DNA of 63,832 nt from Russula earlei (GCA_025769875.1 JAGFNK010000306.1:1-63832); one strand, 5' to 3'. Counted from the first letter of the stretch, positions 32,832-45,047 are shown. Numbers and translations: made by a program. Notes: generated from the sequence alone by a model not told the origin.

Positions 32832-33293
32832 CTATGTTAAAAATGGTGTGTCCACGGTCGGGAATAGTGGGATCATTAACAGAGTAAGAAGGGGGGTTAC
32901 GTGAATTGATTTGTGGAAGTAAGGTGCGTTGTTGTATTGTAAGCCCTTGAAACTGATGTTCCAGACTGTCTAGGCTTTCATCCGAGTGGTGGGATTCTGC
33001 GGGGTCAGAGTTAGTGGTAGACATAGTGCAGAGTTTGGTGGGTTGTTGTAGGTGAAACATGGTGATGGCATCTTGAGCATTTTTAAGGTTCGAGAGAGGT
33101 TCCCAGGTATCTTCTGCTGCAGAATACCCTTTCCACAGAACTCTGTATTGGAGTCGGTTCCTATGGAGATGCTGGGCAGTAATCTTCTCGACCTCATATT
33201 CTCCTCAGAGAAGATCAGGTGGTGGTTCAGGGAAGTTTGGTCAATGTTCAGCTGTTTCTGTGACTGGAGATAAGAGGGAGGCATGAAACACAT
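32832..33293 (-). pseudogene. E3 chromodomain and remnant before ORF3
   Basis: Chromodomain encoded at about 33215-33060 (QYRVLWKGYSAAEDTWEP-like in conceptual translation), followed by a spacer matching the E1 sequence around 10870-11080. Frameshifts are present. ORF3 itself and the 3' LTR of E3 are lost at the boundary with the family-C LTR at 32831. Confidence 0.7.
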
Positions 33294-33318
33294 TATGGAT
33301 GTTCCATTGGGGGGGCAA

Positions 33319-34410
33319 TCAGAGTTGGTAAGCGACGTGGGAGATTTGTTTGGTGAGGGTAAAGGGGCTGAACCATTTGGGGTGGAATTTATGAAACTGA
33401 TGGGGAGTTTTTAAGTTAGTGCCTTCCAACCAAACCTTCTGTCCTTCTTCGAAACCTTTGAACTTGGTTTCTTTGATCCAGTTGTTTTGTGCCCTTTCCA
33501 TCGCTTCTTGTGCTGACTCCCTCATGTCTTTTAACACTTGGAGTCGTTCTTGGATTCCAGGGAACTTGGATCTGAGCTGGGCACCAAGTCCTTGGGGGTT
33601 AAAGCCTATGAGGAGTTCGTATGGGGTTTTTTTGGTGGTGGTGAATTTGTGGGCATTAAAGTGGTATTGGGCTATAGGAAGCCAGTGTGCCCATTCTTCT
33701 TGTTTCTCTCCAGTGTAGATGCGTAGGTACATTTCTAAGGTTTGATTGGTTCTTTCTGATTGTCCATCAGTTTGGGGGTGGTAGGTGGTACTTAAATTTT
33801 GGTTAATTCCGAGGATTTGGGAGATTTCTTGAAATAGGTTGGAGGTAAAGCGGGGGTCACAGTCGGAGATAATCTTGGAGGGAACTCCGGTGCATGGGAA
33901 GGCGTAGCATAAGAATAGTTTAGCCATTTGCAGGGTTCCCATGTCCTTACAGCAAGGTATGAATATAGCCGCTTTGGTGGAGTCATGGTCAGTGATGGCC
34001 ATGATGGCATTGTTCCCTTCTGATGGTGGGAGGTCAACAATCCAGTCAATAGCAACAGTTTGGAAGGGTTTTTGAAATTCTGGGGGAATGGGGTAAATTG
34101 GGGGGCAAGTTGGGTGTGTGGAAGATTTGTTGGCCTGACAGGTGGCACACCCTTGAATGTAGTCCTGGATGAAGTAGGCCATTTTTGGCCACCAGAAGGA
34201 TTCTTGGATTGAGTACAAGGTTCGGGCGTTTCCTGTGTGTCTGCCAAGAATACTGTCATGATAGGTATGCAAGATTTTTTGTAAGAGGGGTTCTTGATAT
34301 GGTACCACCAACTTCCCATCTTTGAATAGTGCATTTTCTTCTTCTTGAAGACCATGTTTGACTTTCCACATGAGGAGATCTGACTTTCGTTTTCTTTGTT
34401 TGGTTAGCAC
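33319..34410 (-). pseudogene. E3 integrase (open frame)
   Basis: An uninterrupted 363-codon frame covers the zinc-binding domain (HTYHDSILGRHTGN...CATCQANKS), the complete core (VAIDWIVDLPPSEG, SDCDPRFTS, QTDGQSERTNQ, giving all three DDE residues) and the tail up to KQISHVAYQL. Joins cDNA ends to chromosomal DNA. The frame is intact, but the flanking RT and chromodomain parts are broken, so the element as a whole is dead. Same family as E1. Confidence 0.85.
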
Positions 34411-35880
34411 TTGGGCATAGAGATCCTCAGTATGGAGTGTGCAAATGAAAAATTTGTCAGGGAGTGCTGTGATGTTCTGGTTGTCTCCTGACCCATCATT
34501 GTGGTCAGGTTGTCATGAGAGAGCGTCCACGTGATTGGAGGTTCCAGGTTTGTGGTGGATTTTGAAGTGGTAATCTGTGAGTGTTGAGATGTATCCAGCA
34601 ATTCTTTGGTTGATTTTGTGAGGGAGCCAATAGTGAGCTAGGTTGGCATGGTCCGTAAAAATCTTAATGGGGTGTTTAGTTCCGACTAATAGGTATCGCC
34701 AGTGTTGAAGTGCGAGAATTAGAGCCAGGAACTCCCTATCCCAAACCGGGTAGTTCCTTTCTGCTTCATTGAATGCATGTGACATATTCCCAATCATCTT
34801 CCTTTTTCCTCTTTGGTCCTTTTGGAAGAGGATCACTCCGGTGGCGAATTGTGAGGTGTCAGTTTCTAATTTGTATGGGAGGTCAGGGTTGGCAGTATAG
34901 AGTTCAGGGTCATTGCAGACTGCCGAGATCAAGACCTCTAGGGCTGTGGTCACTTCTGGGGTCCAGAGGAAGGGGGTTCCTTTCTTGATTGTGGAAAAAA
35001 TGGGGCAAGCTATTTTTGCGAAGTCTCGGATAAATGGTCATTGGTAATTGAGGGCGCCCATGATTTATTGTACCTGTTTCAGATTGTTGGGGGGTCTTGG
35101 CCAGTTTTTAAGGCCATCCATTTTGACAGGGTCAATTTTGAGGGTTCCTTGGTTAATTCGGAAGCCCAGGAAGTCAATTTCTTTTTGTTCGAAGGTGCAT
35201 TTGGACACCTTTAAAAAATAAGGGTCTCTTTCAAGGAGGTTGAGGAATTCGTGTATAATTTGTCAGTGAAGGTATTCTTCTCCTGGACCTGTGGCTATTG
35301 CCATGTCATCTAGATAGTTGCAGGTGTTTTCTGGGTACTTTAGAAGCCAGGGTCGAAGGGTGTGGTTCGTTGCTCGTTGGAAAGCTGCCAGGGCATTGGT
35401 AAAGCCAAAGCCCATTACTATGGGGACAAAGGTGCCAAACTGGGTTTTGAAGGCACCTTTGTGTTGGTCTTCTGGGTGGATCAGGATGTTGTTGTAGCTG
35501 GCTCTGATGTCGAATTTGCTAAAGGTGGTTTTGCCCCTTAATCGGTGCAATTGTTCTTCCATGTTTGCTAAGGCATGGTAGTCAGGGACCATGGCGCTGT
35601 TGAGCTTTTGGTAGTCTACTACCATTCATGGGGCGGTGCCATCTTTCTTTTGGACAAAGATGACAGGAGATACGAAGTCTGAGACTCCGTCTTTGATGAA
35701 ACCTTTGGCTAGGTCTTCTTGTATTTGCTTTGATAGTTCTTGTTTCTCATTTTGGGGGAGTGGGTAAGTTTGACAATCAAGGATCTTGGGGGTGTCCGGT
35801 TTCAGGGTGATTCTGAAGTCGAGTTCTCCTTGACTGGGTGGGAGTCGTTTGGCTGCTTCTTCTGAGAAGACCTCCTGATG
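34411..35880 (-). pseudogene. E3 reverse transcriptase and RNase H
   Basis: Minus strand. RT palm at 35625-35263 (MVVDYQKLNSAMVPDY, FSKFDIRASYNNI, CNYLDDMAIA with YLDD). Connection follows with several stops. RNase H at 34953-34513 (ETDTSQFATGVILFQ, ERNYPVWDREFLALI, TDHANLAHYW, GTSNHVDALS). TGA stops near 35632, 35262, 35036 and 34513 fall where Arg is expected; one TAA near 35060 is different. Non-functional. Confidence 0.8.
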
Positions 35881-36321
35881 TCATAAGTATTTGGGGGGGA
35901 TGACAGTTGCCCTTATTTGTGCAACCTGTATTCTTGGAGTTTTAGCTAAGGGTATGGGGGTGAGGAAGACCCCTAGGTGGTTTCTTAGGCAACCAGTGCT
36001 CCAGTTGACAAGGGGGTTTAATGCCCTTAGGAAGGGATAGCTGAGGATCATTCTATCTTCTCCCAAATTTGTAACGTAAAATGTGAGAAGTCGTGTGGTG
36101 GGGCCATGACATACAGCCATATGAGCATAATGGGCTAGTGCTCCTCCTTGGTTACTGGTGCCATCTACATTGATGAGTGGTCTGGGGGTCCTGAGAATTC
36201 GAAGTGGAATTTGTAATTTTTCCACAATTCCTTGGCTAATGAAGTTTTCTGTTGCTCCGCTGTCTAGGAGTGCTTGGCCAGTCTTTCCATTTGTTGTGAT
36301 CATTTGAGTATGAGGTCCCAA
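35881..36321 (-). pseudogene. E3 aspartic protease
   Basis: A 146-codon open stretch with LLDSGATENFIS (active-site D-S-G), NVDGTSNQGG and the second half DRMILSYPFLRALNPLVNW. Retropepsin-like domain of Pol. It is separated from gag by the solo LTR at 36411-37005 and ends at a stop at 35881. Confidence 0.8.
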
Positions 36322-36410
36322 AGTTTGGCTCTATCCTCTGCTGGTAATGTTTTCATGCGGGCCACCATAGTGGAGGCTTCTTCTTCCTTAGGTGGTTCTG
36401 GGGTTGGTTC

Positions 36411-37005
36411 TGTTGTGATCTACCCCTCTTTTGGTTCGTCTCCAAGACTTCCCTTATTGTTCTTTACTTTCACCCCCATCCCATTAGTTACGGTTTCATC
36501 CCTTGATGCTGATAGTCCCTTATTGTTTCACCTCTTTTGTGTTTCATCTATTGTTGAGTCTCTTCTGCTATTGGCTCATCTTTATCTATTGTTCCACATA
36601 TAGTACTGTACAGCCTCACTACATACAGTATTTAAGCACCTGTAGAAGCTGGGGAATGCCCCAAGCTTAGCTTTGTCCCATTTCCTGTCACATCCCTTTG
36701 CCCTGTATCCTCTCTCAATCACAACTTGTTTGTGCCGGCTCTTACCTTGCTTGACATCAACACACTAGGAGGAACCCTTGCATTCCTCTCACTCCTCTCT
36801 TGCTCTATCATCATCCTCCTCTTCTGTGAAACCAGAAGATTGACTCTGTCTGCGGACTGAGCCATTGTCTGACTCAGCCTTGAGACGCTAAACCTTTGAT
36901 CCAATCTCCTTGAGCCAGCCCCACTGAACCCCTTGAACCAAGTCACAGGGACTTTGCCCCCACTGAACCTTGAGCTAATGCTCTTACGGCCATGATGCCA
37001 TAACA
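36411..37005 (+). mobile_element. Solo LTR, family A, with perfect 5-bp target duplication
   Basis: 595 bp from TGTTGTGATCTACCCC to GATGCCATAACA, flanked on both sides by GGTTC. It lies antisense in E3 between gag and protease. TATTTAAG is at 36629 and AAGCTTAGCTTTG starts 34 nt later at 36663. One of the two TGACTCA sites is decayed (TGAGCCA). Confidence 0.9.
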
Positions 37006-38400
37006 GGTTCGGTAGTACGTGCCTTGGAAGTGGTGGGGGCAGTATTTTTGGGGCACTCCCGGCTGAGGTGGCCTTTCTCTCGGCAGCAGAAGCAATGCCC
37101 TTCTTTGCCAATTGTTTCCTTTCTTCTTCAGTGAGTTTCTTAAAGTTGGATTTGGCAGCGTCTACTTGCATGCGGTCAGGGTGGTGGGACTTGTGTTCTG
37201 AAGGGGAGTGTGTAGTTTTTCCTTTAAGTTTTTCCCTGATGGTAATGAATCGTTGATGCTGCCTTCTAGCTTCCTCCTTCCATTCTTGAAGAGTGGTGGG
37301 CCAGACATCTTTGTTCAAGATTGCACAGTAGAGTACAATTTTTAGGCCATTTTTGAAGCTTTCAATAGCAATAACATCCATTTCTGGCCACCCTGTTTTG
37401 TTCAGAAGTTGTTCAAAGGTGGAGATGTAATCGTCAAGAGATTCCTTCATTGTGTGTTTGGCAAGAGCTGCTTGGCCATCTTCTTTCTCCGCAGTATTGG
37501 TGAACTTGAACGTGAAGTCTGTGACAAAGTCATTCCATAATGCTTCGTCCATTCTGTTGATGGGGTTCTGGGCCCTGTTTACTTTTTCCCTGAGTGCAGT
37601 CGCCTGTGAGTTGACCCATTCTTCAACCTTTTCTCCTTGAATATAGGAGAGGGCCAGCATTGTTCATTTGAAAGGGGAAACCATCATTGCTTTGTCATCA
37701 TTAAGGCCCCAGTACAGGTTAAATTCCATCATGAATCATTTTGTTTTGTTTCTTTCCCCTGTGAAGGCAGTGGGTTCTTTACCGCTGAGGGACCCATTAG
37801 TGCCTTGTGGTGCTGGAGCAGCTGCCTGAGGGGGTGGGATGATGACTGGGGGGGGCCTGGGTGGCCATCTGAGGGGCCTGAGCAGCAGCTTGGGGTGGTT
37901 GTACAGCAATTTGGGGTTGGGCTGCCATAGTAGGTTCAGGGGGGTTGTGTGGTTCGAGTTCTATGGTTTCAATGGGTTCCTGGTTTTCAATGGGGTCCTC
38001 TGGTTCTAATGCAGGGGATTTGAAGGGTGTTTGGGTTTCAAGTATTTTCAGGTTCAGGGGGGTTGCCTTCTATAGAGGAGGCTTCCGTTTCTGATGGGGG
38101 TTCATAAAGAGGGTTGTCTTCCCTCCAGTAGCCTAATCCAAGGTTGTTTCTGATGAGTTCTAGGTCCTGATGGGTGTAGAGCTGTCCTCTTCTGAGTTGT
38201 AGCTTGAACCAGCGGTTGTTGATAAATTCAACAGGTAATTCTTCATTGTTTTTGGCGGTGACATAGCAGAGAAAGGTGTGAAAGCTGTCCCAAGTGGCAG
38301 TTCCTACAACATGTTCAGGGAGGTCTGGGGAGGGTCTGGGTTGGACACAGATCCAATGGTTTGGTGGTAGTTCAAGGTTGATCTCCAGAATGGAGTAAGG
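37006..38400 (-). pseudogene. E3 Gag with zinc knuckle
   Basis: Read from right to left. The N-terminal block is at 38395-38060 (WDSFHTFLCYVTAKNNEELP, WREDNPLYEPPSE), then a Pro-rich linker. Capsid at 37740-37200 includes FMMEFNLYWGLNDDKAMMV, EKVEEWVNSQATAL, WNDFVTDFTFKFTNT and LDDYISTFEQLLNKTG. The knuckle CFCCREKGHLSREC (37090-37045) is a perfect CCHC but one base out of frame with the capsid. At least two TGA stops replace expected Arg codons near 37739 and 37661. Structural protein of the virus-like particle, inactive here. Confidence 0.8.
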
Positions 38401-38411
38401 AAGCTTAGCTT
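38401..38411 (-). promoter_or_regulatory. Primer-binding site of E3, self-priming type
   Basis: In element sense the 5' LTR is followed by one base (C) and then AAGCTAAGCTT. This is the exact reverse complement of AAGCTTAGCTT, which starts at the predicted transcript start in the same LTR (38755 to 38745, minus strand). The layout matches Tf1/sushi self-priming rather than a tRNA primer site. Confidence 0.65.
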
Positions 38412-38412
38412 G

Positions 38413-39008
38413 TGTTACAGCATCGCGGCCAGTTAGAGCATCAGCTCAGGATTCAGTGGGGCCAAGTCCCTGTGACTTGGTTCAAGGGTTCAATGGGGCC
38501 AGTTCAAAGAGACTGGTTCAAAGGGTTTAGCGTCTCAAGGCTGAGTCAGACAATGACTCAGTCCACAGACAGAGTTGATCTTCTGGTTTCACAGAAGAGG
38601 AGGACGATGATAGAGCAGGAGAGGAGTAAGAGAAATGCAAGAGTTCCTCCTAGAGTATTGATGTCAAGCGAGGTGAGAGCCAGCACAAACAAGTTGTGAT
38701 TTAGAGAGGATACAGGGCAAAGGGATGTGACAGGAAATGGGACAAAGCTAAGCTTGGGGCATTCCCCAGCTTCTACAGGCGCTTAAATACTGTATGTAGC
38801 AAGGCTATACAGTACTATATGTGGAACAAGAAATAAAAGGCAAGCCAATGGCGAAATTAACTCAACAATAAGTGAAACACAATAGGTAAAACACAATAAG
38901 GGGTCATCAACATCAAGGGATGAAACGGTAACTGAGGGAACGAGGGTAGAAGTAGGGAGCAATAAGAAGTGAAACAGGGACAAACCAAAAGAGGGGTAGA
39001 TCACAACA
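38413..39008 (-). repeat. LTR family A, 5' LTR of E3
   Basis: 596 bp, in element sense TGTTGTGATC... to CTGTAACA. E3 gag lies immediately downstream (to the left). The right flank CAGGG differs from the left side, as expected because the other LTR of E3 is lost. It sits inside gag of E5, so E3 inserted into E5. Inverted TGAGTCA/TGACTCA pair at 38542-38548 and 38554-38560. Confidence 0.85.
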
Positions 39009-39603
39009 CAGGGGACAGTGGAAATGAAAGCACTGTCTCTGGACAATCTGCATCTCCTCCTCCTACCTATAATAAGAGCTCCTCCTCTGCATCCATAAAG
39101 AAGATGTCAACCAAACAGAAGGAGGACTTATTGGAAGAACTGATGGAACAGGGTTTTTAGGAACACCTAAGTCAATGGCCTGGCTTAGGAAGAATAGTGT
39201 GTTGCAAGTATACATTAGAAGACTGAATGCTATGAATATTCCATTCACTTTCATCACTGCACACACGACAGCTGAGGAATCTGCTCTGCTAGACAGTGGA
39301 GAAACAGAGAACTTCATCAATCACTCAGCTTGGAAAAGACTGAAGATTGGGAAACAGGAACTACATGAACCCATGGTAGTACGAAATGTTGACGGAACCC
39401 AGAATAAGCAAGGGGAACTCACCCATTACTGCTGGCTTCATGTCCGATACAAGGAGAAGGAGAGCTTGCAAAAGTTCTATCTTACAGATTTAGGAATGGA
39501 TCAGGTCATCCTGGGATATCCCTTCCTATATGAATTCGACCCCACTATCAACTGGAAGAAAGGACAGCTGATGGAAGGAGCAGTACAGATTGAGACTGCT
39601 TGA
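39009..39603 (+). pseudogene. E5 gag tail and protease
   Basis: Starts abruptly after the E3 LTR with the end of Gag (KKMSTKQKEDLLEELMEQGF). Protease follows with ALLDSGETENFIN (active site near 39290) and LGMDQVILGYPFLYEFDP. A frameshift lies near 39160 and a TGA ends the frame at 39601. The 5' part of E5 is not in the window. Confidence 0.8.
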
Positions 39604-41235
39604 TACAAGTACCTGGATCTCTACATTGCAAATATCCAAAAGCAAGCAAGAGATGAAAGCTGACAATTGAAGAAAGGGGAAGCCATTTACCTACAGAAGA
39701 CGACTATTGCTCAGAGATGGGCCCAGCAGTCAATTGAACCACAGGAAGGAGAGGACCCCCTTGCCAATGTTCCAAAGCAATTCCACCGCTTTGCAGATCT
39801 CTTCTCAGAAGAGAAGTCCCAGAGGTTCCCGCCACCAAGGGAACCAGACATGCAGATAGAGCTGTTACCTGATGCACCAAAAGAGCTAAACTGCAAAGTA
39901 TACCCCCTAACTCAAGATGAGTGAGAATACCTCAAGAAATTCCTAGCTGATGAAGTAGAAAAGTGATACATCACTCCAGGTCCTTCCAGCTACACATCTC
40001 CAGTGTTCTTCATTGGCAAGAAGGACAGCAAGGAGAAGAGGATCATTGTAGACTATCGATGAATAAATCAGTGGACCAGACGAGACAATGAACCTTTACC
40101 ACATCTGGAACAAGAGGTGGAAAGACTTTGAGGGAAGAAGGTGTTCTCCAAGTTTGATATACAATGGGGATACAATAATGTGTGACTGGCAGAAGGAGAT
40201 CACTGGAAAGCAGCCTTCAAGATGCCATATGGAACCTACCTGTCCAACGTCATGTATTTCGGGCTCAAGAACACACCAGCCTTCTTTACTAGGCTGATGA
40301 GAAGAGACTTCAGTGACTGGCTGGACCAATGGGCAGAATACACTGTCAACTATCTGGATGACTTTGGAATTGCCACGGGGGACAGTCCTGAACAACTAGA
40401 AATCCATGAGCAATGCATCAGCGAGCTACTCATCCTGATGCAGAAGAAATCATACTTCCTGAAACCCAAGAAGTGCCAGTTCTTGGTGCAGAAACTAACT
40501 ATGCTGGGGTAGGACATAGATGAAGGGAAGATGAAGATTGAGGCCTCCAAGGTCCGAGGAATCATGGACTGGCCTAGGGAAATCAAGGATGTACACAAAG
40601 TACACAAAGTCATGGGAGTCCTCAGCTACAATAGGGCTTTCATTCGAGGGTTCAGTCAGATTGCTCGACCCATTATCGCCTTGACAAAGAAAGGGGTGCC
40701 ATTTGAATGGACCCAAGAATGCAAAGATGCTCTGGAACAACTTATCCAGATAGTATCTTCCAACCCCGTCCTGCTCCATCCTGATTGAGGAGGGACCCTT
40801 TGAGCTGGAAGTAGATGCATCCAATTATGCTATTGGAGCAGTACTATTCCAGAAGGACAGACAAGGAAAGAGGAGACCAATAGGTTACTTCTCCACAGCC
40901 TTGAAACAAGCAGAAAAGAACTACGACATATGGGACAAAGAGTTCTTAGCCATGGTGTGAGCCTTGAAGCACTGGAGGCACCTGCTCATGGGAGCAAAGC
41001 ATAAGGTGGTGGTTTATACAGACCATGCGAACCTGTTGCATTACCGACACCCTCAGCGAATAAATGGTCGAGTAGCAAGATACATTACCTTCTTGGCAGA
41101 CTTCGACTTAGAACTGAAACACCAGGCAGGGGCAAGGAATAAAGCAGATGCCCTGTCCAGGAGACCTGACCTTGACAATGGACAAGGGGATAAAGAAGAA
41201 GTAGTTGCGCTACCTGACCACCTTTTTATTTGAGT
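39604..41235 (+). pseudogene. E5 reverse transcriptase and RNase H
   Basis: RT from 39667: FADLFSEEKSQRFPP, then palm with several TGA stops. FGLKNTPAFFTRLM (40260) and VNYLDDFGIATG (YLDD, near 40350) are in one open frame. RNase H includes DASNYAIGAV-like sequence near 40810-40860 after a frameshift at about 40785, then MKHWRHLLMGAKH, TDHANLLHYRHP and ARNKADALSRRPDL. Many stops are TGA at expected Arg positions (for example near 39922, 40060, 40129, 40183 and 40957). A TAG at about 40508 is an exception. Inactive. Confidence 0.8.
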
Positions 41236-41236
41236 A

Positions 41237-42680
41237 ATGCATACTACTGCATTGGAAGAACGGATAAAGAACCAACAAGGAGAAGAAAGACACCAATTAA
41301 AGTTACTTGATTGGGTACAGAGACACCGACTGGAGAAGCGACATAGCTTATGGTGGAAGAATGAAGCCTTGGTGGTTACAGGCGACGAAGGGACCCACAG
41401 GATGTTACTGGAACAGTATCATGACAGTCCCACAGCAGGACACCCAGGGAAAGCTAAAACATTACTGGGAATGATGTGGTACTACTGGTGGCCCACCATG
41501 AGACGCTTTGTCGACCAATATGTAGAAGGATGTGCAATTTGCCAAAGTATCAAGTCAAACACTCATCCCAGTCGACCTCCCCTGTATCCCATACCACCAG
41601 AAGAAGGGGCTACTCCCTTCTTGACTGTCAGCTGGACTTTGTGGTCAAATTGCCAAAATTGAAAGGATATGACAGTATATTGACTGTCACTGACCATGAT
41701 TGTACCAAGGGCATCATCCTGCTTCCTTGCAAGGAAGAGATGGATGCAGAAGAGCTAGCACAGCTCTACAAGGACAGGATATTCCCCTTCATGGGAGTAC
41801 CAAGCAAGATCATATCCAATCGAGACAAACTAATAAGTTCCAAGTTCATTAGGGAACTTTGCGACCAGCTGCATATCAAACACAATATCATCACTGCCTA
41901 CCATCCCCAGACAGATGGACAATCAGAAAGGACAAATCAGATGATGAAGACATCACTTAGGATCTTTTGCAACCACCAACAAGACAACTGGGTGGACTGG
42001 CTGCCTCTGGTGCAATACACAATGAATTCTAATGTTTCAGAGACAACCAAGCAGTCCCCTTTCTTCTTATGGATGGGCTTTACACCCAAGGCACACCAGC
42101 CAAATTGTGGAAGCAAGATACCAAGAATAGACAATTGGAAAGTCCAAATCCAGGAAGCAAGATCACAGGCACAAGAAGCAATGAAGATCGCTTCCCTAAT
42201 GTGGAAGCGAAGAAGCAGTTTCCAACCTTATCAGAAAGGAGAAAGGTATGGCTTGACAGCACCAACCTAAAAATGACACATCCTACAGTGAAACTACACC
42301 CAAAATGATATGGGCCCTTTGAAATCACAGAGGTGATCAGCCCGGTGACATACAGATTGGATCTCCCTAGCCACTGGAGGATCCATAACACATTTCATGC
42401 ATCCTTATTGACACCTTACAAGGAGACAGAGGAGCATGGGGCCAACTACACTAATCCAGAAGTGGAATTGGTGGAAGGAGAAGAAGAACATGAAGTAGCA
42501 ACAATTTTAGGTTTGAGACGAACTGGAAGGAGGAAACAACTGGAATATCAAGTCCGGTGGGAAGGATACTCCAAAGCCCATGACTCTTGGGAACCAGTAG
42601 AGAACATCAAAGCGACTAGACTAATAGAGGAATACCACAGAGAGAACCCCACTGCGATATGGGTTATAAGGATCCAGTGA
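41237..42680 (+). pseudogene. E5 integrase and chromodomain
   Basis: Zinc-binding domain at 41410-41570 (QYHDSPTAGHPGKAKT, CAICQSIKS). A frameshift near 41625 leads into the core (KGYDSILTVTDHDCTK, SNRDKLIS, QTDGQSERTNQ) and the tail. A second shift near 42250 precedes the last segment with HNTFHASLLTPYKETEEHG and the chromodomain (EHEVATILGLRR, YQVRWEGYSKAHDSWEP, 42490-42600). Ends TGA at 42678-42680. Confidence 0.8.
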
Positions 42681-42684
42681 AGGA

Positions 42685-44317
42685 TGCCTTCTGTTTCCTC
42701 ACCCCCACATCGTTGCTCACAAATGTCCCAAACTCCCACTAACAAAATTGTTCCCCAATCTGACCTCTCTGGTGCAGAGGGGCCACTTTAAATCACCACT
42801 CCTGATGCTTCCCTACTCACCTTCTTCCAAGGAATGGATGAACATAGCATTGAAGAAGGAGAAGCGGACATGCATCCCCTCAAATTTGGACCCCCTGCTG
42901 ACCAAGTCGATGCTCAGCCTGGGGACTGGGATGTGACGTCCCCTACCAGCACTCTTGACCAGGTTGCCCACCCTGGAGAGCCTTGGGTACAATGGGATGC
43001 TGACAGACACCACACAGGGATTGACATCCCTGATGGTATGACTTGGGGCAACAAACCGGCCAGGTATGTGGCCTATGATGTTGCCTTGGGAGAGCTGAGA
43101 GTGACGGGGAAGAATGGAGAAGGCCATGCAGACCTATGGCGAGATCCTCCAGGCCACCCCTTGTTACAACCTCTATAACTATGGCCAAGACGAACATGAT
43201 TTAGACTGCTTTGACACAGAGAGGCAGTTTGAAGGGCACTGGAGACAGACCCTCTACCTGCTAGGCGACTATGGGCTGCATAGACCACCTCTACACCCAA
43301 CAAGAAATGTTGGAAGCTAACTATAAGGTGCTCAAAGAAGAGGAGAAGCAGCTGCACTACAAGCTCAGCAAATACCTAGCTGAGAAGCAGGGAGTAGAGA
43401 GAGGCAGGGCTGAAGCCAAGGAAAAAATAGCAGCAGCCAAAGTACGCTCATGTTGCTGGGAGTTCATTGAAGCTGGCTGTAGCCAGGGAGAAACGCCTCC
43501 AGGTATCTGGGCTGAAGAACTCCTCACCAACTACCAGGCTGGGCAGCCCATTCCCCCTTTACCTGTCTTCATCCCTCAGCTGCCTTTGGCAGACATTGCT
43601 CAGGGGTATGATACCTCTACCCCAGAACCAGTACCAGCCAGCCCTGCACCTACAATGGTGCAAGGGTATTCAGAGCAGGAGATTGACATCCTCCAAACCA
43701 TGTCCAGTATGCGCCTTTGAGGAGGGGCAGGATCAGAAGCATCACCAAACCCTTCCCCCCAGAGCTCCATCTACTACCACTCCTATAGCAGCAGTGGAGA
43801 AGCATCTACTACGACAGCTGGGTTCATTCCCAAGCCTCAGCAACTGAACATGATAGAAGGGAGGAGGAAGAGGAACCGATGCAAGTATTGTGGCAAGGTA
43901 GGACACTTCAATAAGTACTGTCCACTGCCCCACCAGGATTGCCACGACCAAATGGCAGCAGATGCTGCCTCACATTGCCTGGTACCTCCATATCATTGTT
44001 CCTACACACCCGTCAGATTGTGCCCTTTCCACCAAGGATGGGAACTGGCACACCCAAGCAGGAAGAGGAAGTCTGACCAGGAGAGGGAGGATGTTGCTAA
44101 CCCGCGCATCCTGCAGGTAGCGAAAGGAGAAGGATCCAGGACCTTTCAAGAACCTTTCACTACAACCCCTCTCCACTCCAACACACCTCAAGTCAGGAGG
44201 TTGCCCAGGGACTCTGACAGACTCCCACAGATCATGTCTCCTTCAGCCATTGCTGAGGAGTCAGAGGCGATAGTGGCCTCAGCATTGGCTGCCTATGAGG
44301 CAGCAGAAGAAGGCTGA
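42685..44317 (+). pseudogene. E5 3'-ORF (ORF3) with CCHC zinc knuckle
   Basis: Begins at ATG 5 nt after the integrase stop (MPSVSSPPHRCSQMSQTPTN). It continues with a few frame breaks through an acidic block (42834-43178), a helical stretch that could be a coiled coil (NYKVLKEEEKQLHYKLSKYL, 43317-43440) and a Pro-rich linker. The knuckle CKYCGKVGHFNKYC (43880-43921) is a perfect CCHC after a basic run. The C-terminal ~130 residues are open to TGA 44315. Slightly longer than the E1/E4/E6 ORFs. Position and layout match those elements although overall sequence is very different. Confidence 0.7.
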
Positions 44318-44412
44318 ATACACCTTCACCGCATCACCTCCTCCCCTTGATGATGATGGCATTGACCCCACCACTCGATTTTAGAATCATTGGTGTGTGG
44401 GACCACCAATCT

Positions 44413-44425
44413 GAAGGAGGGGTGA
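44413..44425 (+). other. Polypurine tract of E5
   Basis: GAAGGAGGGGTGA directly precedes the LTR start TGTTACCGAG. Confidence 0.7.
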
Positions 44426-45047
44426 TGTTACCGAGTGGTTTGGGGTCCAGAAGATGCCAGAACACCTGAACTATGGACTGCACTGTTTGCATCATGTGTG
44501 CGTCAGATCTTGACCGTTTATGTCTGTCAATATTGCGTTCAGAATGTGTTGATCACATCATTCTGAAGATGTACTAACAAAGCAATGAATAGCATTGCTT
44601 CTGTTCCAGATGTCCCTGTACTGCCATGTACTGTTGCTTCCTTGATTAGAAAAGTACTTATGACACCGAGATTGCTACTAGGGAAGCACTTAATGCTTCC
44701 AGCACCGAGATCGTTTACATAGAAGCAACCTTGCTTCTATGAGCTGCCTTTTGCTTCTATAGCACCAACGAGTACTACAGTAGCACGAACATTATCCCTG
44801 TAGGGCTATATAAAGCCCCCAGTCTGTAGCAGTTGAGCCCTAAGCTTGACTTAGTTTTCCAATCCCAAACAGTTGACTCCTACACCATCTGCAGAGCCCC
44901 TCTCATCTTGTTGCCATACTCCAGAAGGATCTAACACTCCTTCCCCTCCATGAGTATTGCTTGCTTGACTCAAGAATATCTGCATTGGTAGGATGCATTC
45001 ATAGATGTGACCATTGATCTTATTTAAGACACTTTGGAGCCTTAACA
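44426..45047 (+). repeat. LTR family K, 3' LTR of E5
   Basis: 622 bp, TGTTACCGAGTGG to GGAGCCTTAACA. TATATAAA is at 44807 and AAGCTTGACTTAG starts 35 nt later at 44842. Only one copy is in the window. It abuts H element copy 2 at 45048, so E5 inserted into that element. Confidence 0.8.

Noticed and set aside
38413..39008. Calling this LTR-A a solo LTR
   Set aside because: Flanks GCTTG and CAGGG do not match, and E3 gag with a PBS lies on its sense-downstream side.
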